64,000 bases of DNA from positions 124,001 to 188,000 of the forward strand of contig NZ_CP034413.3 in the NCBI RefSeq assembly GCF_005121165.3, in the 5' to 3' direction. The notes below the pieces were generated by a model, which was not told where the DNA came from, made no database searches, and saw only the letters and a program-made list of their open reading frames with translations. This DNA is from Dysosmobacter welbionis. Its GTDB lineage: Bacteria > Bacillota > Clostridia > Oscillospirales > Oscillospiraceae. The position numbers and the translations under genes are program-made. Each line of letters starts with the position of its first letter. Positions within the stretch are counted from its first letter, which is position 1. Below are positions 45,792 to 58,986 of this stretch, one piece after another.

Positions 45792-46058
45792 TTACTTCAG
45801 CAACCGGATCTGTCCCAGCAGAGGAACTGCCTTCTCCTCTCCATTGACAGCGGAGATGAAGCCCATCACCGCGCAGATGAAGCAAAAAATGCCCCACAGC
45901 CAGCCGATACATGGAATGAAGCTCAGCAGCCCCGCCAGCCAGATCACCAGCGCTTGATTCAGATGGAATTTCGCGCCCTCCCGGTCGCCCAGTACAAAGG
46001 CAATCACCAGACCGATCCAGGTAATATAAGCGACAATACCCGTCGTTTTTGCATCCAT
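45792..46058 (-). CDS. DUF4870-like small membrane protein
   Basis: 88 residues from ATG 46058 (AGAGAGGTG upstream). Pattern: GIVAYITWIGLVIAFVLGDR, then KFHLNQALVIWLAGLLSFI and GWLWGIFCFICAVMGFISAV, with FHLNQAL the hallmark of the Tic20-like DUF4870 family. Function unknown. It has its own terminator. Confidence 0.85.
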   Translation of the reverse strand: MDAKTTGIVAYITWIGLVIAFVLGDREGAKFHLNQALVIWLAGLLSFIPCIGWLWGIFCFICAVMGFISAVNGEEKAVPLLGQIRLLK

Positions 46059-46130
46059 AAAAACACCTCTCTTTGGTTCAGTGGGGTTGTCCATAGTGTA
46101 CCACGGTTTTGGAAAGAATACAAGCCCGCG

Positions 46131-46961
46131 TCAGGACTCCTCCGGCAGAAGCGGGCTGTACATCATGATGGCGTCATTTGCAAAGAGGAATTCCTCTTCC
46201 AGCAGGCCCCCCTCCAGGTCATAGATGCGGCGGTACAGCTCGTTATGCCGCACATATCCGCCCCAGGATGCCTGGTCCATCCGGTGGTTCCTCTCTACGA
46301 TCTCATAGCGGCAGACCGGAGGTGCCGGGGCCCGCCACTCTCCCTTCAGAACCTGCTTTCCCACCTGGACACAGAGCTGGAAGGGCTGTTCCGTGTCGTT
46401 GCGGATCATCAGATCCCGGTGGGGATAGGCGCAGGTGGCGCCGCTGCCGAAGGGCTGGGTCCGGTTGGTATCCGGAAAGACATCGTGAGAGTGACGGTAC
46501 CGCTCCACTACCGTCAGCGGCGTGTGGAGAGTCATCCAGAAAATCAGATTGGAGAGCTGGCACAGCCCGCCTCCCACATCGCTGCCGATCCGGCCTAGAA
46601 ACAGCACCATCCCGTCTCGATAGCCCTTCCGGCGGGTGGGCTTTCCGATCAGCCGCCAATAGCTGAAGGTCTCGCCGGGATACAGGACAATCCCATCCAG
46701 CCGGGCCACTGCAAGCCGGAGATTAGCCACCTTGTTTTCCTGGAGTTCCTGATCCTCCCCTCGCAGATGGCGGTACAAGGGTGTGGCGTGTGAAATCAGC
46801 ATATACGGCAGGCGCTCCGTCTGACGCTGTTTGGCCCAGTGAAACCGGGGCGACATCCACAGAAGACGGCGCCGTCCGCCGTAATAGAGTTTTCCCAGAC
46901 GCAAACGCAGCCAGCTGCGGTGAATGGGCGGCCAGAGCTGTCGATTATTGGGATCTACCAT
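46131..46961 (-). CDS. VanW family protein
   Basis: 276 residues. The VanW domain is seen in KVANLRLAVARLDGIVLYPG, ETFSYWRLIGKPTRRKGYRD, GRIGSDVGGGLCQLSNLIFW and DVFPDTNRTQPFGSGATCAY. In vancomycin-resistance clusters VanW is an accessory of unknown function; chromosomal homologues without other van genes are common. None of vanR/S/H/A/X is nearby, so no resistance is implied. No membrane anchor is evident. Confidence 0.9.
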   Translation of the reverse strand: MVDPNNRQLWPPIHRSWLRLRLGKLYYGGRRRLLWMSPRFHWAKQRQTERLPYMLISHATPLYRHLRGEDQELQENKVANLRLAVARLDGIVLYPGETFSYWRLIGKPTRRKGYRDGMVLFLGRIGSDVGGGLCQLSNLIFWMTLHTPLTVVERYRHSHDVFPDTNRTQPFGSGATCAYPHRDLMIRNDTEQPFQLCVQVGKQVLKGEWRAPAPPVCRYEIVERNHRMDQASWGGYVRHNELYRRIYDLEGGLLEEEFLFANDAIMMYSPLLPEES

Positions 46962-47108
46962 GGGACCTCCTCCCTATTTCCCAGACCGTTCGCAAATAAA
47001 GACGAAATCAGAACCTAAAACGATTTTAAAGTGTTCGGTCCCATAAATCCTCACAAAACTGTTACAAACAATAACAAAAAAGAGACAGTCAATTGACTGT
47101 CTCTCAGT

Positions 47109-47224
<116 letters not shown>

Positions 47225-47309
47225 CTATGTCATCCGGTCTTGCCGGAGAACAAACTGTATTATATTGTATTTCGCTTCCCTTGTCAAGAACTTTCGCCCT
47301 TGAAAAGTC

Positions 47310-47384
47310 TGGTGACCCGTACCGGATTCGAACCGATGTTAACGGCGTGAGAGGCCGCTGTCTTAACCACTTGACCAACGGGCC
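47310..47384 (-). tRNA. tRNA-Glu (anticodon CTC)
   Basis: Acceptor GGCCCGT with ACGGGTC, T-loop GGTTCGAATCC and anticodon loop CTCTCAC (anticodon CTC). CCA is encoded. It lies between the 23S and 5S genes. Confidence 0.92.
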
Positions 47385-47385
47385 A

Positions 47386-47462
47386 TGGTGCACCTTCACG
47401 GACTCGAACCGGGGACCCACTGATTAAGAGTCAGTTGCTCTACCAACTGAGCTAAAGGTGCA
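47386..47462 (-). tRNA. tRNA-Lys (anticodon CTT)
   Basis: Acceptor TGCACCT with AGGTGCA, D-arm AGCTCAGTTGGTAGAGC, anticodon loop CTCTTAA (anticodon CTT), T-loop GGTTCGAGTCC, encoded CCA. One base separates it from tRNA-Glu. Confidence 0.94.
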
Positions 47463-47539
47463 AATCCCTTGAGCATGCTTCCCTGCACCCTCAAAACCGA
47501 ACAATGTGACGCTGCTTTCAGGCTCGCCTGCTTTCTCGT

Positions 47540-50378
<2,839 letters not shown>

Positions 50379-50693
50379 ATCGCCGTTCTCACAGCGACTT
50401 GTCAGAGAATTCTTGGTTCTCTTTGAGAATTATGCAGGCTTTACAAAGATCGAAATTGTATGTCACCCTGCATCCTTTCGGATGCTGTTCCACAATCAAT
50501 TTGTTTCCTCTGTGTCTCCACAGAGAAACCTCTCTGTTGCCTTACTTGCTTTTGTCACATTGTTCAGTTTTCAAGGTGCAGATCGCCGTCCGCAAGCTTT
50601 CGCTTGTCTCCGGCACAGCTTCCAACCGCTTTTGCAGTCAGATTTGAAGATCCGATCTTTCGATCAGGTCTTCAAATCCAAAGGCAAATCGCC
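50379..50693 (-). other. Spacer between tRNA-Ile and 23S
   Basis: Transcribed spacer of the rRNA operon. It holds a long hairpin GATTTGAAGATC...GGTCTTCAAATC (50640-50679) and sequence complementary to the other 23S flank that should form the processing stem. No coding gene. Confidence 0.6.
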
Positions 50694-50770
50694 TGGTGGG
50701 CCCGAGTGGGCTCGAACCACCGACCTTACGATTATCAGTCGTACGCTCTAGCCAGCTGAGCTACGGGCCC
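50694..50770 (-). tRNA. tRNA-Ile (anticodon GAT)
   Basis: Acceptor GGGCCCG with CGGGCCC, D-arm AGCTCAGCTGGCTAGAGC, anticodon loop CTGATAA (anticodon GAT), T-loop GGTTCGAGCCC, CCA encoded. Confidence 0.96.
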
Positions 50771-50801
50771 TCGTCTTGGACGAGGTGACGCTTTATTCTC
50801 T

Positions 50802-50877
50802 TGGTGGAGATAGTCGGGTTCGAACCGGCGACCTCCTGCTTGCAAGGCAGGCGCTCTCCCAGCTGAGCTATATCCCC
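50802..50877 (-). tRNA. tRNA-Ala (anticodon TGC)
   Basis: Acceptor GGGGATA with TATCTCC, D-arm AGCTCAGCTGGGAGAGC, anticodon loop CTTGCAA (anticodon TGC), T-loop GGTTCGAACCC, CCA encoded. It lies directly after the 16S gene, before tRNA-Ile. Confidence 0.96.
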
Positions 50878-50976
50878 TTCTATCTCCCGGCGTACGCCCT
50901 CTAAATTAAACAACGTAACTCTTTTTCCGCTCCAGCTGACCAGGAATTCCAGGCAGAGCTTGCTCTGCCCAGGTCT

Positions 50977-52515
<1,539 letters not shown>

Positions 52516-52721
52516 GGTATCTAAACGAACCGTAGTCCGTTCAAACCTTCATAGAGCTATTTGTCATAGCTTCATTTCTCCATCCCACCGGTAATTGACT
52601 CAACCCAGTGAGACGGCTTTGTCCTTTGGCAAACTCATCTAAATGAGCTCGCCTTCTGGTGCTTCCTTTTCGTTACGTTGTTTAATTTACAAGGTGCACG
52701 CCGTTCCCGGCGGTGAGATTT

Positions 52722-52750
52722 ACTTTACCACAAAGTTCTTACTTTGTCAA
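52722..52750 (-). promoter_or_regulatory. rRNA promoter P2
   Basis: TTGACA (52745-52750) and TAAAGT (52722-52727) on the minus strand with a 17-base spacer, about 210 bases before 16S. Confidence 0.72.
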
Positions 52751-52820
52751 CACATTTTTTCAAGTTTTTTCTTGAAGCTCTGCGTTTTGGTGTTTCACTC
52801 TCACGCCCGACAGCTTAGTT

Positions 52821-52849
52821 AGAATACCAGAGCTTGCCAGAAAAGTCAA
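52821..52849 (-). promoter_or_regulatory. rRNA promoter P1
   Basis: TTGACT (52844-52849) and TATTCT (52821-52826) on the minus strand with a 17-base spacer, 99 bases upstream of P2. Tandem promoters are typical of rRNA operons. AT-rich DNA (52850-52990) lies upstream, like an UP element; it holds no gene. Confidence 0.62.
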
Positions 52850-53024
52850 CCCTCTTCTTCTGCTTTTGTTCATTTTTTTCTCTTGTTTTCCGGATTCACC
52901 TTCTTTTTCGTGCTTAATAAGTACTCAAACTGATGAGACTCCTTCTATCATAAGTTATACTTATTGTTAATATTGATTTAACACGCTTCTTTTGTCGATT
53001 TTATCCAGTTTAAATAAAGCTGCG

Positions 53025-53058
53025 AAAAAGAGACGCGGGTTTGATTCCCGCGTCTCTT
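53025..53058 (-). terminator. Terminator of dpaAB
   Basis: GAGACGCGGG (53030-53039) pairs with CCCGCGTCTC (53047-53056), followed on the minus strand by TTTTTCG. Confidence 0.87.
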
Positions 53059-53061
53059 CCC

Positions 53062-53637
53062 TCATCGCAGCAGCAGCGGCTGTATCTGTTCGCCTCGCAG
53101 AGCGGCTTCCACCGTCTCCGGGATTTTGGAGAAGTCCGCCACCAGGGAACTGGGTTTCGCCCGGGCGTTGTCCTGCCCGAAGGGAACGAAATAGTAGTTC
53201 TTCCGCACCAGCAGTTCCCCGATATTCCGGGCGCCAGCCGCCAGGCCGTCGTTGCTGGCCATGGCAATCACCACCGGCCTCCCGTTCCGCAGATGGGCCT
53301 TGGCCGCCATCGTAACCGCCGTATCCGTGATGCCCGCCGCCAGCTTGGCTATGGTATTCCCCGTAGCCGGGGCGATCACCAGAACATCCAGCAGCCCCTT
53401 GGGACCGATGGGCTCCACAGACGGGATGTCACAAAGCACCTCATGCCCTGTCAAATCCTCCAACCGCTCCATCAGGTCATCAGAGGTCCCGAAGCGGGTA
53501 TCCGTGAAGGCGGAGATCTCCGACGCGATAGGGATGACTGTCTCATACAGCTGCACCAGCTTCTCCAGCTCCGCCAGCACCTTTTCATGGGTGCAGAAGG
53601 AGCCGCACATCGCAAATCCGACCCGTTCTTTTCTCAC
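53062..53637 (-). CDS. dpaB: Dipicolinate synthase subunit B
   Basis: Flavoprotein-like subunit (SpoVFB) of dipicolinate synthase, which makes the Ca-dipicolinate of the spore core in the mother cell. 191 residues: VGFAMCGSFCTHEKVLAELE, IPIASEISAFTDTRFGTSDD, LDVLVIAPATGNTIAKLAAG and ITDTAVTMAAKAHLRNGRPV are family hallmarks of this Flavoprotein-domain protein. Its start overlaps the dpaA end by four bases. It supports a spore-forming host. Confidence 0.95.
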   Translation of the reverse strand: MRKERVGFAMCGSFCTHEKVLAELEKLVQLYETVIPIASEISAFTDTRFGTSDDLMERLEDLTGHEVLCDIPSVEPIGPKGLLDVLVIAPATGNTIAKLAAGITDTAVTMAAKAHLRNGRPVVIAMASNDGLAAGARNIGELLVRKNYYFVPFGQDNARAKPSSLVADFSKIPETVEAALRGEQIQPLLLR

Positions 53638-54473
53638 ACAGGGTCACCTCGTTCTTTTAAAATGTAGTCGACTGCGTCCCGGATAGCCACCGCCGCTGCG
53701 GCAGGCACCATCCGCCCCGGCAGGGAGCGGGCCCATACGTGGGGCAGTCCCAGCTCCTCTGCAGCAGCTAGGTCGATGCCCTGGACGGAGGCCAGCTCCA
53801 CACACAGGCAGCCCTTCGGCAGCTGCGCCAGCAGCAGGTGGCCCAGGACGGGCGAGGGGACCGTGTTGAACACGGCGCCGAAGTCACACAGCGCACCATC
53901 GAGGCGTCCGGTCTCCAGCGCCTGCCAGCCATAGGCACGGATCCAAGCCAGGTCCGCCGGTTTTCTGGCAGTGACTGTAACATGGGCGCCCAGCCCATGA
54001 AGCCGATAGGCCAGCAGCTTTCCGATCCGCCCGAAGCCCAGCACCAAACACTCCATCCCCAGGAGCGTCCGGTCCAGATGCTCCATAGCGATCTGGAGGG
54101 CCGACTCCGCCGTGGCCGCCGCGTTGGCAACGGTCAGCTCTTCCCGCTGGAAGTAGTCCACCAGCGTCAGCCCGCAGTTCTCAGCCTCTATCTGCTGGGC
54201 GGGACGAACCTGCCCTGCCAGCAACAGCTGGCCGGGACTGAAACGGCGGAACAGCGCACTGGTGGGCAGATCCTCCGTCTCACTGTTTAGTATCCCGTCC
54301 TCCCGGCAGAGCGGCAGCGGAAGGATCACCACGTCCGCCGCCGCTGCCTGCGCAGGCAGATCCGGGCATCCGGCCACTCCGCTGGTCCAGACCGTGCGCC
54401 CTTCCTCCGCCAGCAGCCGTGCAAGCTCTGCCTGCCGCCGATCTCCGCCGATCACGCCAAAGGTCTTGTTCAT
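53634..54473 (-). CDS. dpaA: Dipicolinate synthase subunit A
   Basis: NAD(P)-dependent subunit (SpoVFA). 279 residues from ATG 54473 (GAGGGGGA upstream). FGVIGGDRRQAELARLLAEE at the start is diagnostic; LVLGFGRIGKLLAYRLHGLG (about residues 143-162) is the Rossmann motif; ELASVQGIDLAAAEELGL and ARSLPGRMVPAAAA end the protein. Likely transcribed in the mother cell by sigma-K; I did not identify that promoter. Confidence 0.95.
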   Translation of the reverse strand: MNKTFGVIGGDRRQAELARLLAEEGRTVWTSGVAGCPDLPAQAAAADVVILPLPLCREDGILNSETEDLPTSALFRRFSPGQLLLAGQVRPAQQIEAENCGLTLVDYFQREELTVANAAATAESALQIAMEHLDRTLLGMECLVLGFGRIGKLLAYRLHGLGAHVTVTARKPADLAWIRAYGWQALETGRLDGALCDFGAVFNTVPSPVLGHLLLAQLPKGCLCVELASVQGIDLAAAEELGLPHVWARSLPGRMVPAAAAVAIRDAVDYILKERGDPV

Positions 54474-54586
54474 CCGGCATTCCCCCTCAAGCCATGGTAT
54501 GCACGGCGGGGGCGGCGGTGATTGCCTTTCCTGTTTGGATGTGATACGATACATGTGGTCAAACTCTCCCGAAAGGAGTTCTCACC

Positions 54587-55270
54587 ATGAAATTTCCCTA
54601 TCTGCTCTTTGACGCGGATGACACCCTGTTCGACTTTCCAAAAGCCGCGGCCCGTGCCTTTTCCGCCATGTGCCGGAGCAACGGCGTTCCGGATACGCTG
54701 GATACCCGCGCCCTCTACCACCGGATCAACCAGGAGCTGTGGGCAGCCTTTGACCGGGGAGAGGTCTCCAAGGACTATGTGACGTTGGAGCGTTTTGTGC
54801 GCTTTTTTCAGGCGTTGAAGCTGCCGCGGGACCCAGACAAGTGCAACCGGGATTACCTCACTGCCCTGGGTGCCGGGGTCTATCCCCTGCCTCATGCGGA
54901 GGCGGTCTGCCGGGAACTGGTCCGCCGGGGGCACAAGCTGTACATCGTCACCAACGCTGTGGCCTCCGTCCAGCGCAGCCGCCTGCAGGGCAGTGTGTTC
55001 GCAGATCTCATCACGGACGCCTTTATTTCCGAGGACGCCGGAGCCTCCAAGCCGGACCCGGCTTATTATGCCTATGTCCGCTCCCGCATACCCGGCCTGA
55101 CGCCGGAGAACGGTCTCGTGATCGGAGACTCCCTCTCCACAGACATCCGGGGCGCCAACAATGCCGGACTTCCCTGCTGCTGGTACAATCCTGCTGGAAA
55201 GGCCCGGCCGGAGGACCTGCGGATCGACTATGAGATCCGGGACCTGCGGGAGCTGCTGGATATTGTCTGA
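54587..55270 (+). CDS. yjjG: YjjG-family HAD nucleotidase
   Basis: House-cleaning pyrimidine nucleotidase of the HAD superfamily. 227 residues. Motif I LLFDADDTLFDF (nucleophile Asp about 9), motif II YIVTNAV (Thr), the lysine in DAGASKPDPAYY, and motif IV VIGDSLSTDIRGANNAG. DADDTLFDF is characteristic for YjjG. AAAGGAG lies before ATG 54587. Single gene with its own terminator. Confidence 0.92.
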   Translation: MKFPYLLFDADDTLFDFPKAAARAFSAMCRSNGVPDTLDTRALYHRINQELWAAFDRGEVSKDYVTLERFVRFFQALKLPRDPDKCNRDYLTALGAGVYPLPHAEAVCRELVRRGHKLYIVTNAVASVQRSRLQGSVFADLITDAFISEDAGASKPDPAYYAYVRSRIPGLTPENGLVIGDSLSTDIRGANNAGLPCCWYNPAGKARPEDLRIDYEIRDLRELLDIV

Positions 55271-55295
55271 GAGTACGCTTTCCTGTTTGAATCTG

Positions 55296-55340
55296 AAAAA
55301 TCCCGGTGAGTGCCCTCCAAGACGCCTCACCGGGATCATT
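55296..55340 (+). terminator. Terminator of yjjG
   Basis: ATCCCGGTGAG (55300-55310) pairs perfectly with CTCACCGGGAT (55326-55336), followed by CATTTC. Confidence 0.75.
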
Positions 55341-55376
55341 TCATCTTCAAAACTGAGAGCCGCGATCAGAAACAAT

Positions 55377-55402
55377 AAGAGACCGGATCCCTCCGGTCTC
55401 TT
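55377..55402 (-). terminator. Terminator of gpsA
   Basis: AAGAGACCGGA (55377-55387) pairs with TCCGGTCTCTT (55392-55402); read on the minus strand it is followed by ATTGTTTC. Confidence 0.72.
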
Positions 55403-55447
55403 ACCCTTTCTCTCTGCGCAGGAACGCGCATGGCCGGGTGCCCCCCC

Positions 55448-56452
55448 TCACAGCCACGCCGTCTCCAGCAGTTCATCCTTCTTGGCCCGGGTCATCAGCT
55501 CTGCTACCACGCCCCGGATCTGCTTGCCCTGATAGAGGACTTCGTAGGCACAGCGGCTGATGGGCATTTCCACGCCTACCCGCTCACTGAGCTGGTGAAT
55601 GCTCTCCGCGGCGAAGTATCCCTCCACCACGGCGCCTACTTCCTCCATGGCCTCCCGGGGCGTTTTGCCTTGGCCAATGAGGATGCCCGCCCGGCGATTC
55701 CGGGAGTGCATGGAGGTGCAGGTCACGATCAGATCCCCCATACCGGCCAAGCCGCCGAAGGTCTGCCGGGAGCCCCCCAGCTTCTCCCCCAAGCGGGTAA
55801 TCTCCGCCATAGCCCGGGTCATCAGCAGGGCTTTGGTATTGTCCTGATAGCCCAAGCCGTCGCACACACCGCAGCTGAGGGCAATGACGTTCTTCAGCGC
55901 CGCCGCCAACTCCACGCCCACGACGTCGCCGCTGGTGTACACCCGGAAGTAGTCGTTCATGAAGGCGTCCTGCACAAAACGCGCCGCATCCACATCCAAG
56001 CAGGCGGCCACGCAGCCGGTGGGCAGGCGGATCCCCACCTCCTCTGCATGGGAAGGGCCAGAAAGAACTGCTACTTTACAGATATTCCCCGTCTCCTCCT
56101 GGATCACTTGGCTGAGACGCAGATTTGTGTCCCGCTCAATCCCCTTGGAAACGGACACCACCACAGTCTTCTCCGTGAGATACGGGGCCATTTTTTTTGC
56201 TGTCTCCCGCACGGCGAAGGAGGGCGGTGCGCTGACCACCAGGTCGGCGCCCTTCAAGCAGTCCAAATCCCCGGTGATGTGGAGGGATTCCGGCAGATGG
56301 ACGCCCTGCAAAAGCGGGTTCTCCCGGGTCCGGGCCATCTCCGCCGCCTTGGCGGGGCTGTGGGACCAGAGATAGGTCTCGTGTCCGTTGTCGCACAGGA
56401 TCTGGCTGAGGGCCGTGCCCCAGCCGCCGGAGCCCAATACAACTGTTTTCAT
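55448..56452 (-). CDS. gpsA: NAD(P)-dependent glycerol-3-phosphate dehydrogenase
   Basis: Makes sn-glycerol-3-phosphate for phospholipids. 334 residues. VVLGSGGWGTALSQILCDNG is the NAD-binding N-terminus; VVSVSKGIERDTNLRLSQVI, VLSGPSHAEEVGIRLPT, ELAAALKNVIALSCGVCDGL (catalytic Lys) and FGGLAGMGDLIVTCTSMHSR are all canonical. It sits downstream of plsY, which uses the product, on the same strand. Confidence 0.97.
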   Translation of the reverse strand: MKTVVLGSGGWGTALSQILCDNGHETYLWSHSPAKAAEMARTRENPLLQGVHLPESLHITGDLDCLKGADLVVSAPPSFAVRETAKKMAPYLTEKTVVVSVSKGIERDTNLRLSQVIQEETGNICKVAVLSGPSHAEEVGIRLPTGCVAACLDVDAARFVQDAFMNDYFRVYTSGDVVGVELAAALKNVIALSCGVCDGLGYQDNTKALLMTRAMAEITRLGEKLGGSRQTFGGLAGMGDLIVTCTSMHSRNRRAGILIGQGKTPREAMEEVGAVVEGYFAAESIHQLSERVGVEMPISRCAYEVLYQGKQIRGVVAELMTRAKKDELLETAWL

Positions 56453-56469
56453 CTGTATTCCTCCCCCTC

Positions 56470-56571
56470 AAATTAGGAATCCGGAGTTAGAAATCGAGCT
56501 GTTCCGCCTATGGCGGAACAATTCCATTTTGTCCGGCTCTGCCGGACCGCACCATGCCGCATTCCTAATTT
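56470..56571. repeat. 102-bp cloverleaf-like inverted-repeat element
   Basis: Outer arms AAATTAGGAAT (56470-56480) and ATTCCTAATTT (56561-56571) are perfectly complementary. Inside are two further perfect stems, GTTCCGCC/GGCGGAAC (56501-56519) and GTCCGGC/GCCGGAC (56531-56547). The right end contains the plsY stop codon (56565-56567). It looks like a small mobile (MITE/REP-like) element between plsY and gpsA, and could also act as a processing or termination structure. Confidence 0.75.
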
Positions 56572-57257
56572 TTTTTGCGGTGTACGCTGAATTTATTCTC
56601 GTTGCCATGGATAAGGCGGACGATGTTGCTCCGGTGCTTCCACAAAATCAAGGCTCCCAGGAGAAACGCCAGGAGCACGATGACCGGATCCGGATAGAAA
56701 TACCAAGTGGCAAAAGGGAAGCTGGCCCCAGCCCAGACAGATCCCAGAGATACATACTTCGTCAGCAGGAATAAGAGCAGAAATCCCACCCAGACCACCA
56801 GGCCGATCCGCCAGTCGATCATCCAGACGATGGTGCCGCCGGAGAGGATGCCCTTGCCGCCCTTGAAGTGGAACATGCAGGGGAACATGTGACCCAGCAA
56901 ACAGAACAGGGCAGCCCAGTATTTGAACAAGACCACATAATAGACCGTCATCTCCGTACTCAGCGGCATATCCGGCATCATCCTGGGATCAAACCCGCCG
57001 CCGATGTGAGCCGCGATCAGAACCGCTATTACGGCTTTAAGGACATCACATAAGATTACCACAAAAGTCAGCGGTCCACCAAAGGTACGGTAAAAATTGG
57101 TTAATCCTGCATTGCCGCTGCCATGCCTGCGAACATCGTCTCGCAGGATGTATTTAGAAATAATGACCGCCCCATTGAAACAGCCGCAGAAGTAGGCGAT
57201 CGCAGCCACCAGCCACAGTTCCATCCGGGAAATGAGAAACCATACCACTGTGCCCAT
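56565..57257 (-). CDS. plsY: Glycerol-3-phosphate acyltransferase PlsY
   Basis: Membrane enzyme that transfers acyl groups from acyl-phosphate to glycerol-3-phosphate. 230 residues. The PlsY motifs: AIAYFCGCFNGAVIISKYIL, RRHGSGNAGLTNFYRTFGGP (motif 1, GSGNxGxTN) and HMFPCMFHFKGGKGILSGGT (motif 2, FKGGKG). ATG 57257 has AAGGAGGGG upstream and is chosen over MELWL at 57224. It starts two bases after the der stop; together der-plsY-gpsA make the common Firmicute operon. The final residues fall in the inverted-repeat element. Confidence 0.95.
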   Translation of the reverse strand: MGTVVWFLISRMELWLVAAIAYFCGCFNGAVIISKYILRDDVRRHGSGNAGLTNFYRTFGGPLTFVVILCDVLKAVIAVLIAAHIGGGFDPRMMPDMPLSTEMTVYYVVLFKYWAALFCLLGHMFPCMFHFKGGKGILSGGTIVWMIDWRIGLVVWVGFLLLFLLTKYVSLGSVWAGASFPFATWYFYPDPVIVLLAFLLGALILWKHRSNIVRLIHGNENKFSVHRKKN

Positions 57258-57259
57258 CC

Positions 57260-58584
57260 TCACCCCTCCTTCTCGCCCCGCTGGCGGATGGAGAGGGTGA
57301 TAGGCGTGCCCTCCAGGCCAAAGGTGTTCCGCAGGCAGTTCTCCAGATACCGCTGGTAGGAGAAGTGGAACAGGCGGCTGTCGTTGCAGAACACCACAAA
57401 GTGGGGCGGCCGGATGCCCACCTGGGTCATGTAGTAGATCTTCAACCGGCGGCCCTTGTCGGAGGGGGGCTGAACCCGTGTCTGGGCATCCGCCAGGACG
57501 CTGTTCAGCATACCGGTGGTGATCCGGGTGCTGGCCTGGTTGGAGACATAGTCGATCAGCTCGAACAGCCGGTCCACCCGCTGGCCGGTCTTGGCTGAGA
57601 TGAACAGGATGGGGGCGTAGGTCATGAAGGCCAGGCCGTTGCGGACCTCTTCCCGCATCTTGTCCATGGTCTTGCCGTCCTTTTCGATCAGATCCCACTT
57701 GTTGACCACGATGATGCTGGCCTTCCCGGCTTCGTGGGCCAAGCCCGCCACCTTGGTGTCCTGCTCGGTGACGCCTTCGGTGGCGTCGATCAGGATCAGG
57801 CACACGTCGCTGCGCTCAATGGCCAGGGTGGCCCGGAGAACGGAGTACTTCTCGATGTCCTCCTCCACCTTGGACTTGCGGCGGATGCCGGCGGTGTCAA
57901 TGAAGACGAACCTGCCCTGATCGTTTTCAAAGTAGGAGTCGATGGCGTCTCGGGTGGTGCCGGCCACGTTGGAGACGATGACCCGCTCCTCCCCAGGATC
58001 TTGTTCACCAGGGAGGACTTGCCTGCGTTGGGCTTGCCGATGACCGCCACTTTAATGGCGTCGTCCTCCTCCTCTTCTTCCTCCTCTGGGGGGAAGTACT
58101 GGAGACAGGCGTCCAGCAGGTCGCCGGTGCCGTGGCCATGGACAGCCGAGACAGCGATGGGATCCCCCAGTCCCAGGTTGTAGAACTCATAAAAGTCCGG
58201 GTCCGGGACACCGGTGGAGTCCATTTTGTTCACTGCCAGCACGATGGGCTTGCCGCTGCGCAGCAGCATGTTGGCCACCTCCTGGTCAGAGGCGGTGAGG
58301 CCCGTGCGGACATCCGTCAGAAAGATGATGACAGTGGCGTTCTCGATGGCGATCTGGGCCTGATCCCGCATGAAGGACAGGATCTGGTCGTCGGTCCGGG
58401 GCTCGATACCGCCGGTGTCGATAAGGGTGAAGGACCGGCCGTTCCAGTCCGTCTCCCCATAGATGCGGTCCCGGGTGACGCCCGGGGTGTCCTCCACAAT
58501 GGAGAGGCGCTTTCCAATGAGTTTGTTGAACAGCATGGACTTGCCCACATTGGGCCGGCCCACGATGGCGACGATGGGTTTCAC
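57260..58584 (-). CDS. der: Ribosome-assembly GTPase Der, interrupted by a one-base frameshift
   Basis: Double-GTPase (EngA) needed for 50S assembly; essential. First G domain: [43 protein letters not shown]. Second: [16 protein letters not shown], then, in another frame, [39 protein letters not shown] and NKWDL, ending with the KH-like domain [14 protein letters not shown]. The break lies at 57991-57994 (CCCC on the plus strand); a fifth C restores [18 protein letters not shown]. With the repair the protein is about 441 residues, normal length. Because the gene is essential, a sequencing error is the best explanation. Confidence 0.93.
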
Positions 58585-58740
58585 CGGCGCTCACTTCCCT
58601 TCTTTATCAAGCAGACATACATGGTCATATTATACCCAGTGACCGGCGAAATGGCAAGACGTCCTCCGATTTTTACACAGTATGGACGCAGAAAAAGGAG
58701 GGAAGATGTTGCTCTTCCCTCCCGATCCACAGGGCACGTC

Positions 58741-58935
58741 TTATTTCGCCACCACGGACTTGACAACCTTGACCTCGCGGCCGTTGTAAGTACCGCACTC
58801 CTGGCACATTCTGTGAGGCAGGTGCAGCGCACCGCATTTCGGGCATTTGACGAGGCCGGGAGCCGCCAGCTTCCAGTGGGAGCTGCGGCGCTTGTCGCGT
58901 CTAGCTTTGGATACTTTTCCCTTAGGTACTGCCAT
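58741..58935 (-). CDS. rpmF: 50S ribosomal protein L32
   Basis: 64 residues. MAVPKGKVSKARRDKRRSSH and the four-cysteine zinc site CPKCGALHLPHRMCQECG, both invariant for L32. ATG 58935 has AAGGAGG upstream. It follows yceD, the usual pairing. Confidence 0.97.
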   Translation of the reverse strand: MAVPKGKVSKARRDKRRSSHWKLAAPGLVKCPKCGALHLPHRMCQECGTYNGREVKVVKSVVAK

Positions 58936-58986
58936 TGTGACACCTCCTTGATCTTTCAAAGGCAACGGAGTCGCCCCCGGCCTTAT

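Noticed and set aside
46131-46961. VanW as sign of a vancomycin-resistance cluster
   Set aside because: No vanR/S/H/A/X or ligase gene nearby; isolated VanW proteins are common in Firmicutes.
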